Below, one piece after another: positions 48,681 to 57,750 of a DNA stretch of 64,000 nt (position 1 is its first letter; each line of letters begins with the position of its first letter). A program made the translations under genes and the position numbers. Under the pieces are notes generated by a model, which saw nothing but the letters and a program-made list of their open reading frames with translations, was not told the origin of the DNA and ran no database searches. Origin of the DNA: Methanomicrobiales archaeon (lineage in GTDB: Archaea; Halobacteriota; Methanomicrobia; Methanomicrobiales; Methanospirillaceae); the NCBI GenBank assembly GCA_012729535.1, contig JAAYCY010000005.1, positions 78,373-142,372 of the forward strand, written 5' to 3'.

Positions 48681-49876
48681 ATGTGGGATATTCTTCCTGA
48701 GACTATTCCAGCATACCGTTTTAAATCATTAAAGGGTACCGGGGGAACAGAATAACTGGAAAGTTGGATAAGGTAACTTCCTTGTTTGAATATCACTCCA
48801 GTTTTTCGTATAGATTCAAACCCATATCCTTCATCTCCGGCAATTAAAGTGATTTGTGACTCTCCTGCATTCGTCTTTTTCGTTTGCAGATAGGCATCAC
48901 CTGCTTCCTGTACCGTACTAAAACGGGAAATGTCCTGAGAAATCTTGGTTCCTGAAGAAGGAATATGATATATGGAACTATATCGGCCAGGTGTATGGAT
49001 CAGGTCACCTATTCTCTCCCATCCGGATCCAAGGTCCTGTTTTGTTAAAAAAACATCAGGGATAAGGGCTGACTTTTTTTTCTGATCTTCGATGAGATCT
49101 GATACTTCTGAATACATGGAAAGTGATGATGCATCAACCGGAATTTTTATCTTGATGTCAGCAGAAATTGCGTCACCCATGAAATCAAACTGAAACTTAC
49201 CAGCTCTACGAATTGCAACGGTCTTATTGGTCAAACTATAAATTTTACCATATCCTTCACGGATAATTTCCTGTTTGGTATCAAGGTCATATATACGCAT
49301 CTCGAACCAGGCATCCTGTGAGGGCCGGACTTTCGTATATTTTACCGTCCCTTCTTTATCTCCTGTTCTTTTGTATACTTCCTGTTCATCGGTTACCATC
49401 CGGGGATAAAAACCTAGTTCAATATAGAGGGGAGGGGTGGTTAATTCATATGCATATGCGGTTGCATTCTTTGAAAAGTTTTGTTTTGTGATATTATGTA
49501 TGATAACATACTGTCTTTCAGTAGTAGAAACAGGACGATTGTAGGGTAGGTATGATACTGTCATTTCCGGTTGTAATTTTTCATAATCCATGGGAGTAAC
49601 CTGAACAAATGATTCATTTGGGGTAGGAGGAACTACAACTGCGGGATCTAATGCATCATGAATTATCTGGTCTTTTGAAGACTCATTGACTCTCTGGGTG
49701 GCAGAACTATCCTGACCATCGACTACATCCTTTATATCTCCATCTGTCCCGATACCAAATGAATCAGTTTTTATCTCTCCTGAAGGCGGAGTAACTTCAA
49801 CACATCCGGTAAAAAGGGTGATAAATATCAGTGAAATTATTACAGGTATACAAAATAACAGATTATTATCATACAT
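48677..49876 (-). CDS. Predicted lipoprotein of unknown function
   Basis: 399 residues. The signal peptide ends in the lipobox LFTGC (Cys25), so it is probably lipid-anchored on the outside. A Ser/Asp/Pro-rich stretch follows to residue ~105. Then comes an extended, beta-rich body (for example YVIIHNITKQNFSKNATAYA) and a C-terminal module resembling stress- or sensor-type extracellular domains. I do not recognise a family. The 3' end overlaps mobA by 4 bases, tail to tail. Confidence 0.7.
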   Translation of the reverse strand: MYDNNLLFCIPVIISLIFITLFTGCVEVTPPSGEIKTDSFGIGTDGDIKDVVDGQDSSATQRVNESSKDQIIHDALDPAVVVPPTPNESFVQVTPMDYEKLQPEMTVSYLPYNRPVSTTERQYVIIHNITKQNFSKNATAYAYELTTPPLYIELGFYPRMVTDEQEVYKRTGDKEGTVKYTKVRPSQDAWFEMRIYDLDTKQEIIREGYGKIYSLTNKTVAIRRAGKFQFDFMGDAISADIKIKIPVDASSLSMYSEVSDLIEDQKKKSALIPDVFLTKQDLGSGWERIGDLIHTPGRYSSIYHIPSSGTKISQDISRFSTVQEAGDAYLQTKKTNAGESQITLIAGDEGYGFESIRKTGVIFKQGSYLIQLSSYSVPPVPFNDLKRYAGIVSGRISHI

Positions 49877-49980
49877 AATGTATTCATACGACTGCCAGAA
49901 TTATCTACTTGACCGTCACCTGCATAATGTGCAACTTTCCGTGAGATTCATATCATAATAAATGAAATCAGGATGAACAG

Positions 49981-50250
49981 ATGAAGTACCTGAATATCAG
50001 GATGTGGGGGCCTTTTTACATTGTTGGTGTACTTCTGGTACTTTATTTTATGTGGACGATTGAAGAGATTCGACCACAGGGCATTGCATTGTTTATCGGA
50101 ACCTTACTCATTCTTGTTATCGTAGGCTTTAATTTCTATGTTATGTACAATGAAATTAAAGCGCATGAAGATAAAACTGATAAAAATCGTGAATTATCCG
50201 GATTAGAACCAATCCCCAAAAAAAAGGGATTTCTAAAAAGGGAAAAATAA
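49981..50250 (+). CDS. Small two-helix membrane protein
   Basis: 89 residues. Two hydrophobic helices (about 9-27 and 37-55), then a basic, charged tail (EIKAHEDKTDKNRELS, ending KGFLKREK). Preceded by AGGATGAACAG and an ATG at 49981. Function unknown. It lies between the lipoprotein gene (divergent) and cheR (convergent). Confidence 0.6.
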   Translation: MKYLNIRMWGPFYIVGVLLVLYFMWTIEEIRPQGIALFIGTLLILVIVGFNFYVMYNEIKAHEDKTDKNRELSGLEPIPKKKGFLKREK

Positions 50251-50252
50251 GT

Positions 50253-51101
50253 TCAGATTTTTTTAAATATTTTTAACAAGGGTTTATAAGGTTTAAATAA
50301 AGATTCCACATCTTTTGACATATATTCAGACATTCCCATGATATAATACCCTTCTTTTCCAAGACTGTCATGTACCAGTTTTACCAAGTCTTTTTTCTGT
50401 TGTTCGTTAAAGTAAATTGTAACATTCCTGCATGACACGACGTCAAACATACGGGCTACTGGAACACCTTTCATGAGATCATGGGATTGAAAACGAACCA
50501 TGTTTTTGATATGGGGTTTTACAGAAAATTTTCCATCCGGTGTCTTATCAAAATGCCTGGTTATCTGGTTCTCACTTAAATTTTCGAGAGCATTTTTATC
50601 GTAAACTCCCGCTTTTGCTTTTTTGAGGATTTCTTCATCAATATCTGTTGCAGTGATAACTCCGTTCAATATGATTCCGGGTTTTGAAAGCTCATGAAGA
50701 AGTATTGCATACGTATAAGGTTCTTCACCAGATGAACATCCTGCGCTCCAGATTTTTATTGTTTTTTTCTCATGGAGGATTGTGTTGAAAATTTCTTTAC
50801 CTACAAGGTTGAATACATCTGGATCACGATGAAACTTTGTTACATTGATAGTGAGCGCATTTCGTAATTTTTCTTCCTCTTCTGGGTGGGTTTTCAGGTA
50901 CTGATGATACTCTACAAAATCTTTAGAACGTGTAGAATTCATCCTTGACAGGAGTCGGCGTTTAATGTAATCCTGTTTATAACTGGTCAACTGAATATTC
51001 AAACGTTTTTGAACATCCTGTATCAATTCCGGTAGTCCTTTCTCACTTATCTTTGGAACATTGATTTGAGGAAAAACTGGAATTACTGTTTTCTTATCCA
51101 T
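50253..51101 (-). CDS. cheR: Chemotaxis protein methyltransferase CheR
   Basis: 282 residues from the ATG at 51101; a TTG at 51110 gives three more residues. The N-terminal helical domain (IQDVQKRLNIQLTSYKQDYI) and the methyltransferase domain with WSAGCSSGEEPYT, ATDIDEEIL and DVVSCRNVTIYF are all present. CheR methylates glutamates of chemoreceptors using S-adenosylmethionine. It follows the PAS-CheW gene by 28 bases on the same strand. The matching methylesterase CheB lies about 10 kb away at 61565. Confidence 0.94.
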   Translation of the reverse strand: MDKKTVIPVFPQINVPKISEKGLPELIQDVQKRLNIQLTSYKQDYIKRRLLSRMNSTRSKDFVEYHQYLKTHPEEEEKLRNALTINVTKFHRDPDVFNLVGKEIFNTILHEKKTIKIWSAGCSSGEEPYTYAILLHELSKPGIILNGVITATDIDEEILKKAKAGVYDKNALENLSENQITRHFDKTPDGKFSVKPHIKNMVRFQSHDLMKGVPVARMFDVVSCRNVTIYFNEQQKKDLVKLVHDSLGKEGYYIMGMSEYMSKDVESLFKPYKPLLKIFKKI

Positions 51102-51129
51102 AATAATCAAAAAAATTTGGTTCGGATGA

Positions 51130-53475
51130 TCAGTTAAATCCGGCTAAACGGCTGATAATTTCTTTCATGTCAAGCCATATCACCAGGTTGTCTCCTTTCT
51201 CTTCACCTTCACGCTTATCTATGAGATCATCGTGTGTTACTTTAATGATACCCTTTATTCTGGTATTAATTCTCGTATTAATTTCATCACCCAGAGCAGT
51301 CACCTGCTTAACTGCAATTTCTGTGACACTTCTTACATTATCAACAATAATACCGATATGTTCTCCTCGCGCTGCATCAGATGGGACAATAATGATTTTT
51401 TGACCGGATCTGTCTTTTTTCAATCCTTCTCCAAGGAGAATACCTAAGTCTATAACGTGAGTAACTTCACCGCGAAGATTTATGATACCAATAATGTGAG
51501 GTGGAGTTTTGGGAAGAGGAGTAATAGGAAGCATCTCCACAACCTCCCTTACCATACCAATATCCATGGCGTACCTGCCTCCTGACAATTCAAACTCAAC
51601 TATATCTATCTGATTTGAAATGTCATCTAACACCTGCATGGATGGTGTGTTTACATTCGAAAGGTTTGCTCTGGTTTTTGCCAGCTCTTTTTTGATGTCT
51701 TCAAATTGTACAGTTATTTCGGTGAGTTTTTCATATGTGGCTGTGTTATCGATAAAAAATATACAACGGTTTTTGGGATTATCAGGATTTGGAATGGTCA
51801 CGATGTGGTAATACTTAGTGCCGGATGGAAAAACCATTTGGAATATTTGAGTATCATCTAACGATACCTGGTTTATATGAGATATGAGAGTTCCTACACA
51901 CTCAGATAAATTATTTTCAGATAATCCGGTCCAATTCCTAAAAACTGAATTAATGCGGATGATTTGCGTTCCATCATATTCAACCAAAGGAACAGGAGTT
52001 AATGAAAATGACAAGCCTGATTCCGTACACAATGCCGGTTCTGACTTTTGCTGAACCAACACTTCATTTTTAACCGTTATCTGAGGTTCCTTTGAAACCG
52101 GGAAAGATGGTTCTTCTTTGTCTGTTGACTGAAGAATAAGAATATATAATGTCGGACAATCTGGATTATTCGAAATAACAAGGCCTGAATAACAGATTGA
52201 CCCAAATGGTGATTCTACGCAAATTTTTTCTGTGAGAACAGATATCTGGTATGGAATTTGACTAACATCTGGAATTTTAAGACCAATGTCTGAAAGGGTC
52301 TGACCATTTAATAACTCTGCTGAAACTCCGATAAGTTCAGAAAGGCTTTCATTAGCGAGGATGATTGAACCATTTTTATCAAAAAGAACGATTGGAGATG
52401 GATTAATATCAATAAGAGTTTTGGTAAATGTATCTGGAGTTAGTGGATTATAAGTGCCAGATACCGGTAATCCAGGGTCGGTTTTTTCTTCTGATTCATC
52501 CTCATCAGGAACTGCTGATAATAGGAAATAGTTTGTATTATCAACCTGAACAGGATCCAGATTAATCCATATCTTTATTTCACTATTGTCCAGACGTGTT
52601 ATTGTTGTCTCAAAATCATTTTTTATACCTGATGAATTTACTTCCTCAAAAAAATCTTTCAGTTCAGCAGAAAATCCACAGCTTCCGAGATCCCGTAAAT
52701 GGACATCCTGATACGCACGACCAAGCAGTAACAGGAGTGCATCATTGACAAATTGAACCGTATTATATTGATCAATTATTGCTGTAGGGATGAGAACTTT
52801 TTGCAGAGCCTGGCGGAATATTTCAGGTAATATTTTAACCGTTACTATATCGTCCGTTACACCCTTTTCAGGAATCAAGAGTATTAATGAACTGGCTTCA
52901 TGGTCAAATGGTACGATTGGTGGATTGAGAGTAATTATGGTATAAATAATTCCGTCAGGAGCAGAAAATGAATTTTCTATAGGGATATATTTGGAAAGCG
53001 GTGGAAATTGCCTTGTAATTTCACTCCTTTCTACAGAGAAAATTGCACAGAAAATATCATTTGCATCAAGAATCTTGAGGTCTTTTCCGACCAAAACCAT
53101 GGGTATGGAATGGTATTGAAAAATTTCCAGGGCCCGGTCAAACTCTGTATGTGCTGAAATGAGATCTGACAGATAGGTTTCATGTTCCTTTTTTATTGAT
53201 GCATGTTCTTCCTGGATACTTTGAATTTCCTGTAATATTTTCTTACATTCATTAGTTTTTTCCCCGATTAGCTCTGCATCGTCTTTTAACCGGTTTAAAA
53301 CCGGAATAAAAATTTCTGGTACGGGGGGATAATCACCATTGGAGTAGTTAACAATGGTTGAAACAAAAGATTCCAGTTCTTTTTGAGAAAATTCAGATTT
53401 TACTAGGGTATCTTTTGGATTTACCGCGAATAATCCCCTTCTTCCGATCTGATTATCCTGCTCATTATTCATCAT
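51130..53475 (-). CDS. Multi-PAS protein with C-terminal CheW domain
   Basis: 781 residues, no membrane segment. An N-terminal coiled coil (about 75-115) precedes four PAS-like domains (near 115-220, 225-325, 345-455 and 485-575). A second coiled coil follows (QFEDIKKELAKTRANLSNV). The C terminus, about 630-781, is CheW (FELSGGRYAMDIGMVREVVE, then IIGIINLRGEVTHVIDLGIL). CheW links receptors to the kinase CheA; here it is fused to sensory PAS domains. The ATG at 53475 overlaps the stop of the ParA-like gene in ATGA, so the two are translationally coupled. Confidence 0.87.
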   Translation of the reverse strand: MMNNEQDNQIGRRGLFAVNPKDTLVKSEFSQKELESFVSTIVNYSNGDYPPVPEIFIPVLNRLKDDAELIGEKTNECKKILQEIQSIQEEHASIKKEHETYLSDLISAHTEFDRALEIFQYHSIPMVLVGKDLKILDANDIFCAIFSVERSEITRQFPPLSKYIPIENSFSAPDGIIYTIITLNPPIVPFDHEASSLILLIPEKGVTDDIVTVKILPEIFRQALQKVLIPTAIIDQYNTVQFVNDALLLLLGRAYQDVHLRDLGSCGFSAELKDFFEEVNSSGIKNDFETTITRLDNSEIKIWINLDPVQVDNTNYFLLSAVPDEDESEEKTDPGLPVSGTYNPLTPDTFTKTLIDINPSPIVLFDKNGSIILANESLSELIGVSAELLNGQTLSDIGLKIPDVSQIPYQISVLTEKICVESPFGSICYSGLVISNNPDCPTLYILILQSTDKEEPSFPVSKEPQITVKNEVLVQQKSEPALCTESGLSFSLTPVPLVEYDGTQIIRINSVFRNWTGLSENNLSECVGTLISHINQVSLDDTQIFQMVFPSGTKYYHIVTIPNPDNPKNRCIFFIDNTATYEKLTEITVQFEDIKKELAKTRANLSNVNTPSMQVLDDISNQIDIVEFELSGGRYAMDIGMVREVVEMLPITPLPKTPPHIIGIINLRGEVTHVIDLGILLGEGLKKDRSGQKIIIVPSDAARGEHIGIIVDNVRSVTEIAVKQVTALGDEINTRINTRIKGIIKVTHDDLIDKREGEEKGDNLVIWLDMKEIISRLAGFN

Positions 53476-54329
53476 GCACCCCCTGGTTTTAACGTATCAA
53501 TTATTTGTGATGCAGCTTTAAATCCCTGAACTGCAGGATCGTCCGGAGCAAGAACAATCAGCGGTATTCCTTGTTTATTGGATTGTGATATCTCTTTTCC
53601 TTCATGAACAATTACAACTTCAGGAATTTCCACTCTTATCCGTGTTTCAAGTTGTGTTCTGATCTCATTGAGAGAATCTATATTATGATTTTTTTTCAGT
53701 CCGAAAAAATCATATATTTTTTCAGATAATGTTTCAGGTTTACCAAGTGGCGCTCCCCACCGGTTAAGAATCGCCAGACTGATCCGGACTTTTTTTCCAA
53801 GAATTTCAGATATGTCCTGTATTATCATGGTAAGGTGATCATAGCCTGCAATTGCAAAAGTATCAGGTGAAAAAACCATTACTAAATGATCAGCGGCAAT
53901 CATTCCATTCATCATAAACTGTCCAAGAAAAGGAGGAGTATCAATAAGAATATGATCATAACGGTTCTTTATCTGGTTAATTCCAGTTGAAAGAATGTAA
54001 TACCGGTCAGGATTCTGATATAATACTGCTTCAGCACCAACAAGGTCAAGGTGAGATGCAATAAGGTCGACTCCGGATATTGTTTTAATAATATAATCTG
54101 ATAGGAGTGTTCCAGACTTGCTATCCGAACAATGAGAGATATAATAGTGATAGATATTTTTTTGAACGGATTCTGGATATACACCAAGACCAATTGTTGC
54201 ATTCGCCTGGGGATCGGTATCAATAACCAGAACCGATCTTCCCATTTGTTTTAGAATTCCTGCAACCTGAAGACAAGAAGTCGTTTTTCCTGTTCCACCT
54301 TTATGATGGATAAATGCAACAGCAGTGAT
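53472..54329 (-). CDS. ParA/MinD-family ATPase with apparent non-canonical start codon
   Basis: About 285 residues. Deviant Walker A is KGGTGKTT, Walker A' VIDTDPQANAT, and Walker B HILIDTPPFLG. The ATG at 54245 would leave out the P-loop. Upstream, the frame is open back to two stop codons yet holds no ATG, GTG or TTG. A strong GGAGG lies 5 bases ahead of an ATC codon at 54329-54327. The following residues (ITAVAFIHHKGG) are the normal ParA N terminus, so initiation at AUC (or CTT at 54332) is likely, unless the sequence has an error. The gene is coupled to the PAS-CheW gene. A role in positioning a chemosensory array is inferred. Confidence 0.8.
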   Translation of the reverse strand: MTAVAFIHHKGGTGKTTSCLQVAGILKQMGRSVLVIDTDPQANATIGLGVYPESVQKNIYHYYISHCSDSKSGTLLSDYIIKTISGVDLIASHLDLVGAEAVLYQNPDRYYILSTGINQIKNRYDHILIDTPPFLGQFMMNGMIAADHLVMVFSPDTFAIAGYDHLTMIIQDISEILGKKVRISLAILNRWGAPLGKPETLSEKIYDFFGLKKNHNIDSLNEIRTQLETRIRVEIPEVVIVHEGKEISQSNKQGIPLIVLAPDDPAVQGFKAASQIIDTLKPGGA

Positions 54330-54505
54330 AAGCTCCTCCTTTAATTATTACAATAATCAGGATATTTCTATATATATCTGAAGTTTATAATATATTTCCC
54401 TGCATTATAATTTCTAAATTCTTTCTTTTTCTTTCCATTATCAATCTAGATTTTTTAATATTTACTGATAGCATATCATTTTCTCTATAAACACCGAAAT
54501 AATTC

Positions 54506-54816
54506 TGAGAGGGAGAGTGCGGCTGACGGTAGCGCAATATATGCGTAGCTGAGGAAAGTCCCTCCACCTACCGGGTACGCAGCCCTGTTCATTCAGGGGT
54601 GGTGAGAATCACGGCAATGGACCAGAAACGATACAGAATGTCCGGAGTTATGATGCAGAAGTGCAGAACTGAGAAGGACATCACTGATGAAACGGCGAAT
54701 CCCTGCGGGTGCAAACCGAAACAGGGCATATAAACAACCCGGTGTTTGCCCGGGTTCGGTGCTTAGCTGAATGCCGCAATGAACAGAAGGGGGCTTACTC
54801 CTCCCACTCATTCTCA
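54506..54816 (+). ncRNA. rnpB: RNase P RNA (archaeal type A)
   Basis: About 310 nt. Conserved region GAGGAAAGTCC at 54551-54561, the loop GCAAACCGAAACAGG near 54711-54725, and the 3' consensus ACAGAAGGGGGCTTA at 54783-54797 are all present in the right order. The termini pair as P1: TGAGA/TCTCA plus GAGTG/CACTC, separated by a small internal loop. The RNA subunit is the catalytic part of the enzyme that trims tRNA 5' ends. The ends are estimated from P1. Confidence 0.93.
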
Positions 54817-54854
54817 TAGTAAGATTCAGGTAGATCACAACGCTATTGCTATAC

Positions 54855-55595
54855 ATGCATTCTGATTCTTCCAGAACTGGATACCGGTTTTTAAAAGAAA
54901 CAATACTTCAGGACTCATTACCATCGCAAAGTAAGGAACCTACGACGAGGATTTGTGGGGTATGTGAACCAGACCAGGTATTAATTCCACTGCCAACACC
55001 AGATGCTATTCCGCTAGATCCTGTATTATTATGGGATACTCTTGATAATCGCCACACTATTCGTGATTATTCTGATGACGAACTGCATAAATGGGAATTA
55101 TCCATTCTTCTTCATTACACTCAGGGAGTCAGGGAAAAAAATGGACCCTCTCATTTTAGAACAGTTCCATCAGCCGGTGCATTGCACCCCTTTGAAACAC
55201 GCATTGTCATCAACAGGGTAAGTGGAATACCCCCGGGGATCTACCGGTATCTACCCCTTGATCATGCACTAGTACAGGAAACATGTCATTCAGGAGATCA
55301 TCTCTCAATTGCAAAGACCTGTAAAAAACCCTCTCTTGTATCCGAATCAGCTGTTACATTTATCTGGACTGCAGTTCCGGAACGAATGATCTGGAAATTC
55401 GGCCAGCGGGGCTGGAGATATCTTTTCATTGAAGCCGGGCATATCTGTCAGAACCTGTATATCACAGCAACCGGTCTACATCTTGGAATATGTGCTATTG
55501 GTTCGTATAATGAAAATGATATCCACTGTATTCTGGGAATAGATGGTGAAACAGAATTCTGTATATATATGGCTTCGGTAGGAAAAAAGAAGTAG
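54855..55595 (+). CDS. SagB-type nitroreductase-fold oxidoreductase
   Basis: 246 residues from the ATG at 54855; a TTG at 54846 is also in frame. The fold is the FMN-dependent nitroreductase type: RHTIRDYSDDEL (FMN phosphate contact), SAGALHPFETRIVI and the C-terminal ATGLHLGICAIGSY. The order and the SAGA(L/R)HP motif are those of the SagB-type branch, best known for thiazole/oxazole peptide modification. No cyclodehydratase or precursor peptide gene is adjacent, so the role here is open. A redox enzyme acting on small molecules is equally possible. Convergent with hisF. Confidence 0.82.
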   Translation: MHSDSSRTGYRFLKETILQDSLPSQSKEPTTRICGVCEPDQVLIPLPTPDAIPLDPVLLWDTLDNRHTIRDYSDDELHKWELSILLHYTQGVREKNGPSHFRTVPSAGALHPFETRIVINRVSGIPPGIYRYLPLDHALVQETCHSGDHLSIAKTCKKPSLVSESAVTFIWTAVPERMIWKFGQRGWRYLFIEAGHICQNLYITATGLHLGICAIGSYNENDIHCILGIDGETEFCIYMASVGKKK

Positions 55596-55596
55596 G

Positions 55597-56418
55597 TTAT
55601 ACTTTCATAGTGGGAGAACGGATAGGAATACCTCTCTTCGCGAGGTATTCTTTTACCTGTGCCACAGTCATTTCTCCATAATGAAATACACTAGCCGCAA
55701 GGACCGCATCAGCCTTCCCTGATACTAATCCCTCATAAAAATGCTCTAATGTTCCGACACCACCAGATGCTATTACCGGTATGCCAACATTTTCTGATAT
55801 TGCAGCAGTAATCGGGATATCAAATCCTTCTTTTGTTCCATCGGTTTCCATGGAAGTGAGCAGAATTTCTCCCGCTCCGCGTTTTTCAACTTCCATTGCC
55901 CATTTCAGGGCGTCAATTCCCGTAGGTTTGGATCCGCCATAGGTTACAACTTCATACCAGCATGAACTCCCATCAGGAAGTGAAATAAGCGATTTATCTT
56001 CACAATTTTCTGTCCGGCGTTTAACATCAATAGCAGTTACAATACACTGGGTACCAAATGCACGGGCAGCCTCTGATATTAAATCAGGATTCTCTACTGC
56101 GCTGGTATTCATTGATACCTTATCAGCCCCGGCACGAAGAGTCTTTTGAACATCTTCAATAGAACGTATACCTCCTCCAACCGTTAAGGGAAGGAATAAT
56201 TCATCTGCTGCTCTTTGAATAACTTCCAAAATCATGCCGCGTTTTTCTTTCGATGCCGTGATGTCCAGGAATACTACCTCATCAGCCCCCTGTGTGTTAT
56301 ACCGGCATGCTAATTCGACAGGATCTCCTGCATCTCTTAAACCCAGAAAATTCGTTCCTTTCACTACCCGTCCATCTTTTATGTCCAGGCAGGGTATGAT
56401 CCTCCTTGTAAGTCCCAT
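55597..56418 (-). CDS. hisF: Imidazole glycerol phosphate synthase subunit HisF
   Basis: 273-residue TIM barrel, the cyclase subunit of histidine synthesis; it closes the imidazole ring using ammonia from HisH. Catalytic Asp residues are in [14 protein letters not shown] and VTAIDVKRR. Phosphate loops are [10 protein letters not shown] and [12 protein letters not shown] start it at the ATG at 56418, which gives the usual [11 protein letters not shown] terminus; an ATG at 56484 adds 22 unlikely residues. No other his gene is near. Confidence 0.94.
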   Translation of the reverse strand: MGLTRRIIPCLDIKDGRVVKGTNFLGLRDAGDPVELACRYNTQGADEVVFLDITASKEKRGMILEVIQRAADELFLPLTVGGGIRSIEDVQKTLRAGADKVSMNTSAVENPDLISEAARAFGTQCIVTAIDVKRRTENCEDKSLISLPDGSSCWYEVVTYGGSKPTGIDALKWAMEVEKRGAGEILLTSMETDGTKEGFDIPITAAISENVGIPVIASGGVGTLEHFYEGLVSGKADAVLAASVFHYGEMTVAQVKEYLAKRGIPIRSPTMKV

Positions 56419-56520
56419 TACAATACTGCTTGAACGGGGAACCAGATGAGAGTTATGGAGAGATGATTTATGAAAAGCATGCAAACAATTAGGAAATAAT
56501 TTGTGAATTTTGAGGTAACC

Positions 56521-57747
56521 ATGGATTCAGGAAAATTAAAAATCGATTGGGCCCGCCAGTATATGCCAGTTCTTACAGAAATATCCAGCAGATTCAAAAA
56601 AGAACAGCCATTTGCAGGCAAAGTAATTGGTATGGCCCTTCATGTTGAAGCAAAAACAGCAAATCTTGTTCAGACATTACGCGATGGTGGTGCAACTGTT
56701 CATATAACCGGATGTAATCCGTTATCAACTCAGGACGATGTTGCAAAAGCACTCAGCAAAGAATCGGGTGTTTTTTGTTATGCAAAAAGAGGATGTTCGG
56801 TTGATGAATATTATGATGCGATAGATGCAGTTCTGGATGCACAACCGGTCATCACGATTGATGATGGCATGGATCTGATTCACCGCCTTCACACGGCGCG
56901 TCAGGATGTGCTCCCTGTAGTGATTGGCGGATGTGAAGAAACAACTACCGGAATTCACCGGCTTCGAGCCATGGCTTCAGAAGGAAAATTGAAATTTCCA
57001 GTTATTGCTGTGAATGACACACCTATGAAACATTATTTTGATAATGTTCATGGTACTGGTGAGAGCGTACTTACCGCAATTATGGCTACAACTAATTCAT
57101 TGATTGCTGGTAAATGGATTGTTGTTGCAGGGTTTGGATATTGTGGACGTGGACTTGCAAGGAAAGCATCTGCATTAGGTGCAAAGGTGATAGTAACTGA
57201 GATTGATCCACGTCGAGCTCTTGAAGCATTCATGGAAGGTTTTCATGTAATGTCGATGCATGATGCAGCACATATCGGTGACATTTTTATCACAACCACA
57301 GGGAACAGGGATGTAATAACCGGGAAACACATGGCATTGATGAAATCCGGTGTTATTCTCGCCAATGCCGGTCACTTTAATATTGAAATTGATGGTAAGT
57401 GGCTCCATGATAATGCACAATCTATTGAGGAGCGGGATGGAATCCATTCATACCATATTGGTGATAAAATAATTCATCTGCTTGCAGAAGGCAGGCTTGT
57501 AAATCTCGCAGTTCCAAAAGGAATGGGACATCCAATAGAAGTAATGGATCTTTCATTTGCCGTGCAGGCACTTAGTGCAGAATATCTGGCACGAAACTAT
57601 TCAAAATTAGAATCAAATGTTCACGATGTACCAGATGAAATTGATAGGGCTGTTGCATCATATAAACTGGCTTCTTTAAACATTTCTATAGATTTACTCT
57701 CAAAAGATCAGGAAGAGTACATGGAAAGCTGGGATATGGGAACCTGA
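56521..57747 (+). CDS. ahcY: Adenosylhomocysteinase (S-adenosyl/inosylhomocysteine hydrolase)
   Basis: 408 residues. ATG at 56521 with GAGGT 4 bases upstream; a GTG at 56503 is less likely. The N-terminal substrate domain has [10 protein letters not shown] and [12 protein letters not shown]. The NAD-binding domain is [15 protein letters not shown] and the C terminus has [10 protein letters not shown]. It recycles S-adenosylhomocysteine to homocysteine, important where many methyltransferases act. In some methanogens the homologous enzyme prefers S-inosylhomocysteine; sequence does not settle which. Confidence 0.93.
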   Translation: MDSGKLKIDWARQYMPVLTEISSRFKKEQPFAGKVIGMALHVEAKTANLVQTLRDGGATVHITGCNPLSTQDDVAKALSKESGVFCYAKRGCSVDEYYDAIDAVLDAQPVITIDDGMDLIHRLHTARQDVLPVVIGGCEETTTGIHRLRAMASEGKLKFPVIAVNDTPMKHYFDNVHGTGESVLTAIMATTNSLIAGKWIVVAGFGYCGRGLARKASALGAKVIVTEIDPRRALEAFMEGFHVMSMHDAAHIGDIFITTTGNRDVITGKHMALMKSGVILANAGHFNIEIDGKWLHDNAQSIEERDGIHSYHIGDKIIHLLAEGRLVNLAVPKGMGHPIEVMDLSFAVQALSAEYLARNYSKLESNVHDVPDEIDRAVASYKLASLNISIDLLSKDQEEYMESWDMGT

Positions 57748-57750
57748 GTT

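Noticed and set aside
53472..54245. ParA starting at the ATG at 54245
   Set aside because: That would remove the P-loop, which is intact and in frame upstream.
56419..56484. Longer hisF start
   Set aside because: Adds 22 residues without similarity; HisF proteins begin at the [10 protein letters not shown] segment.
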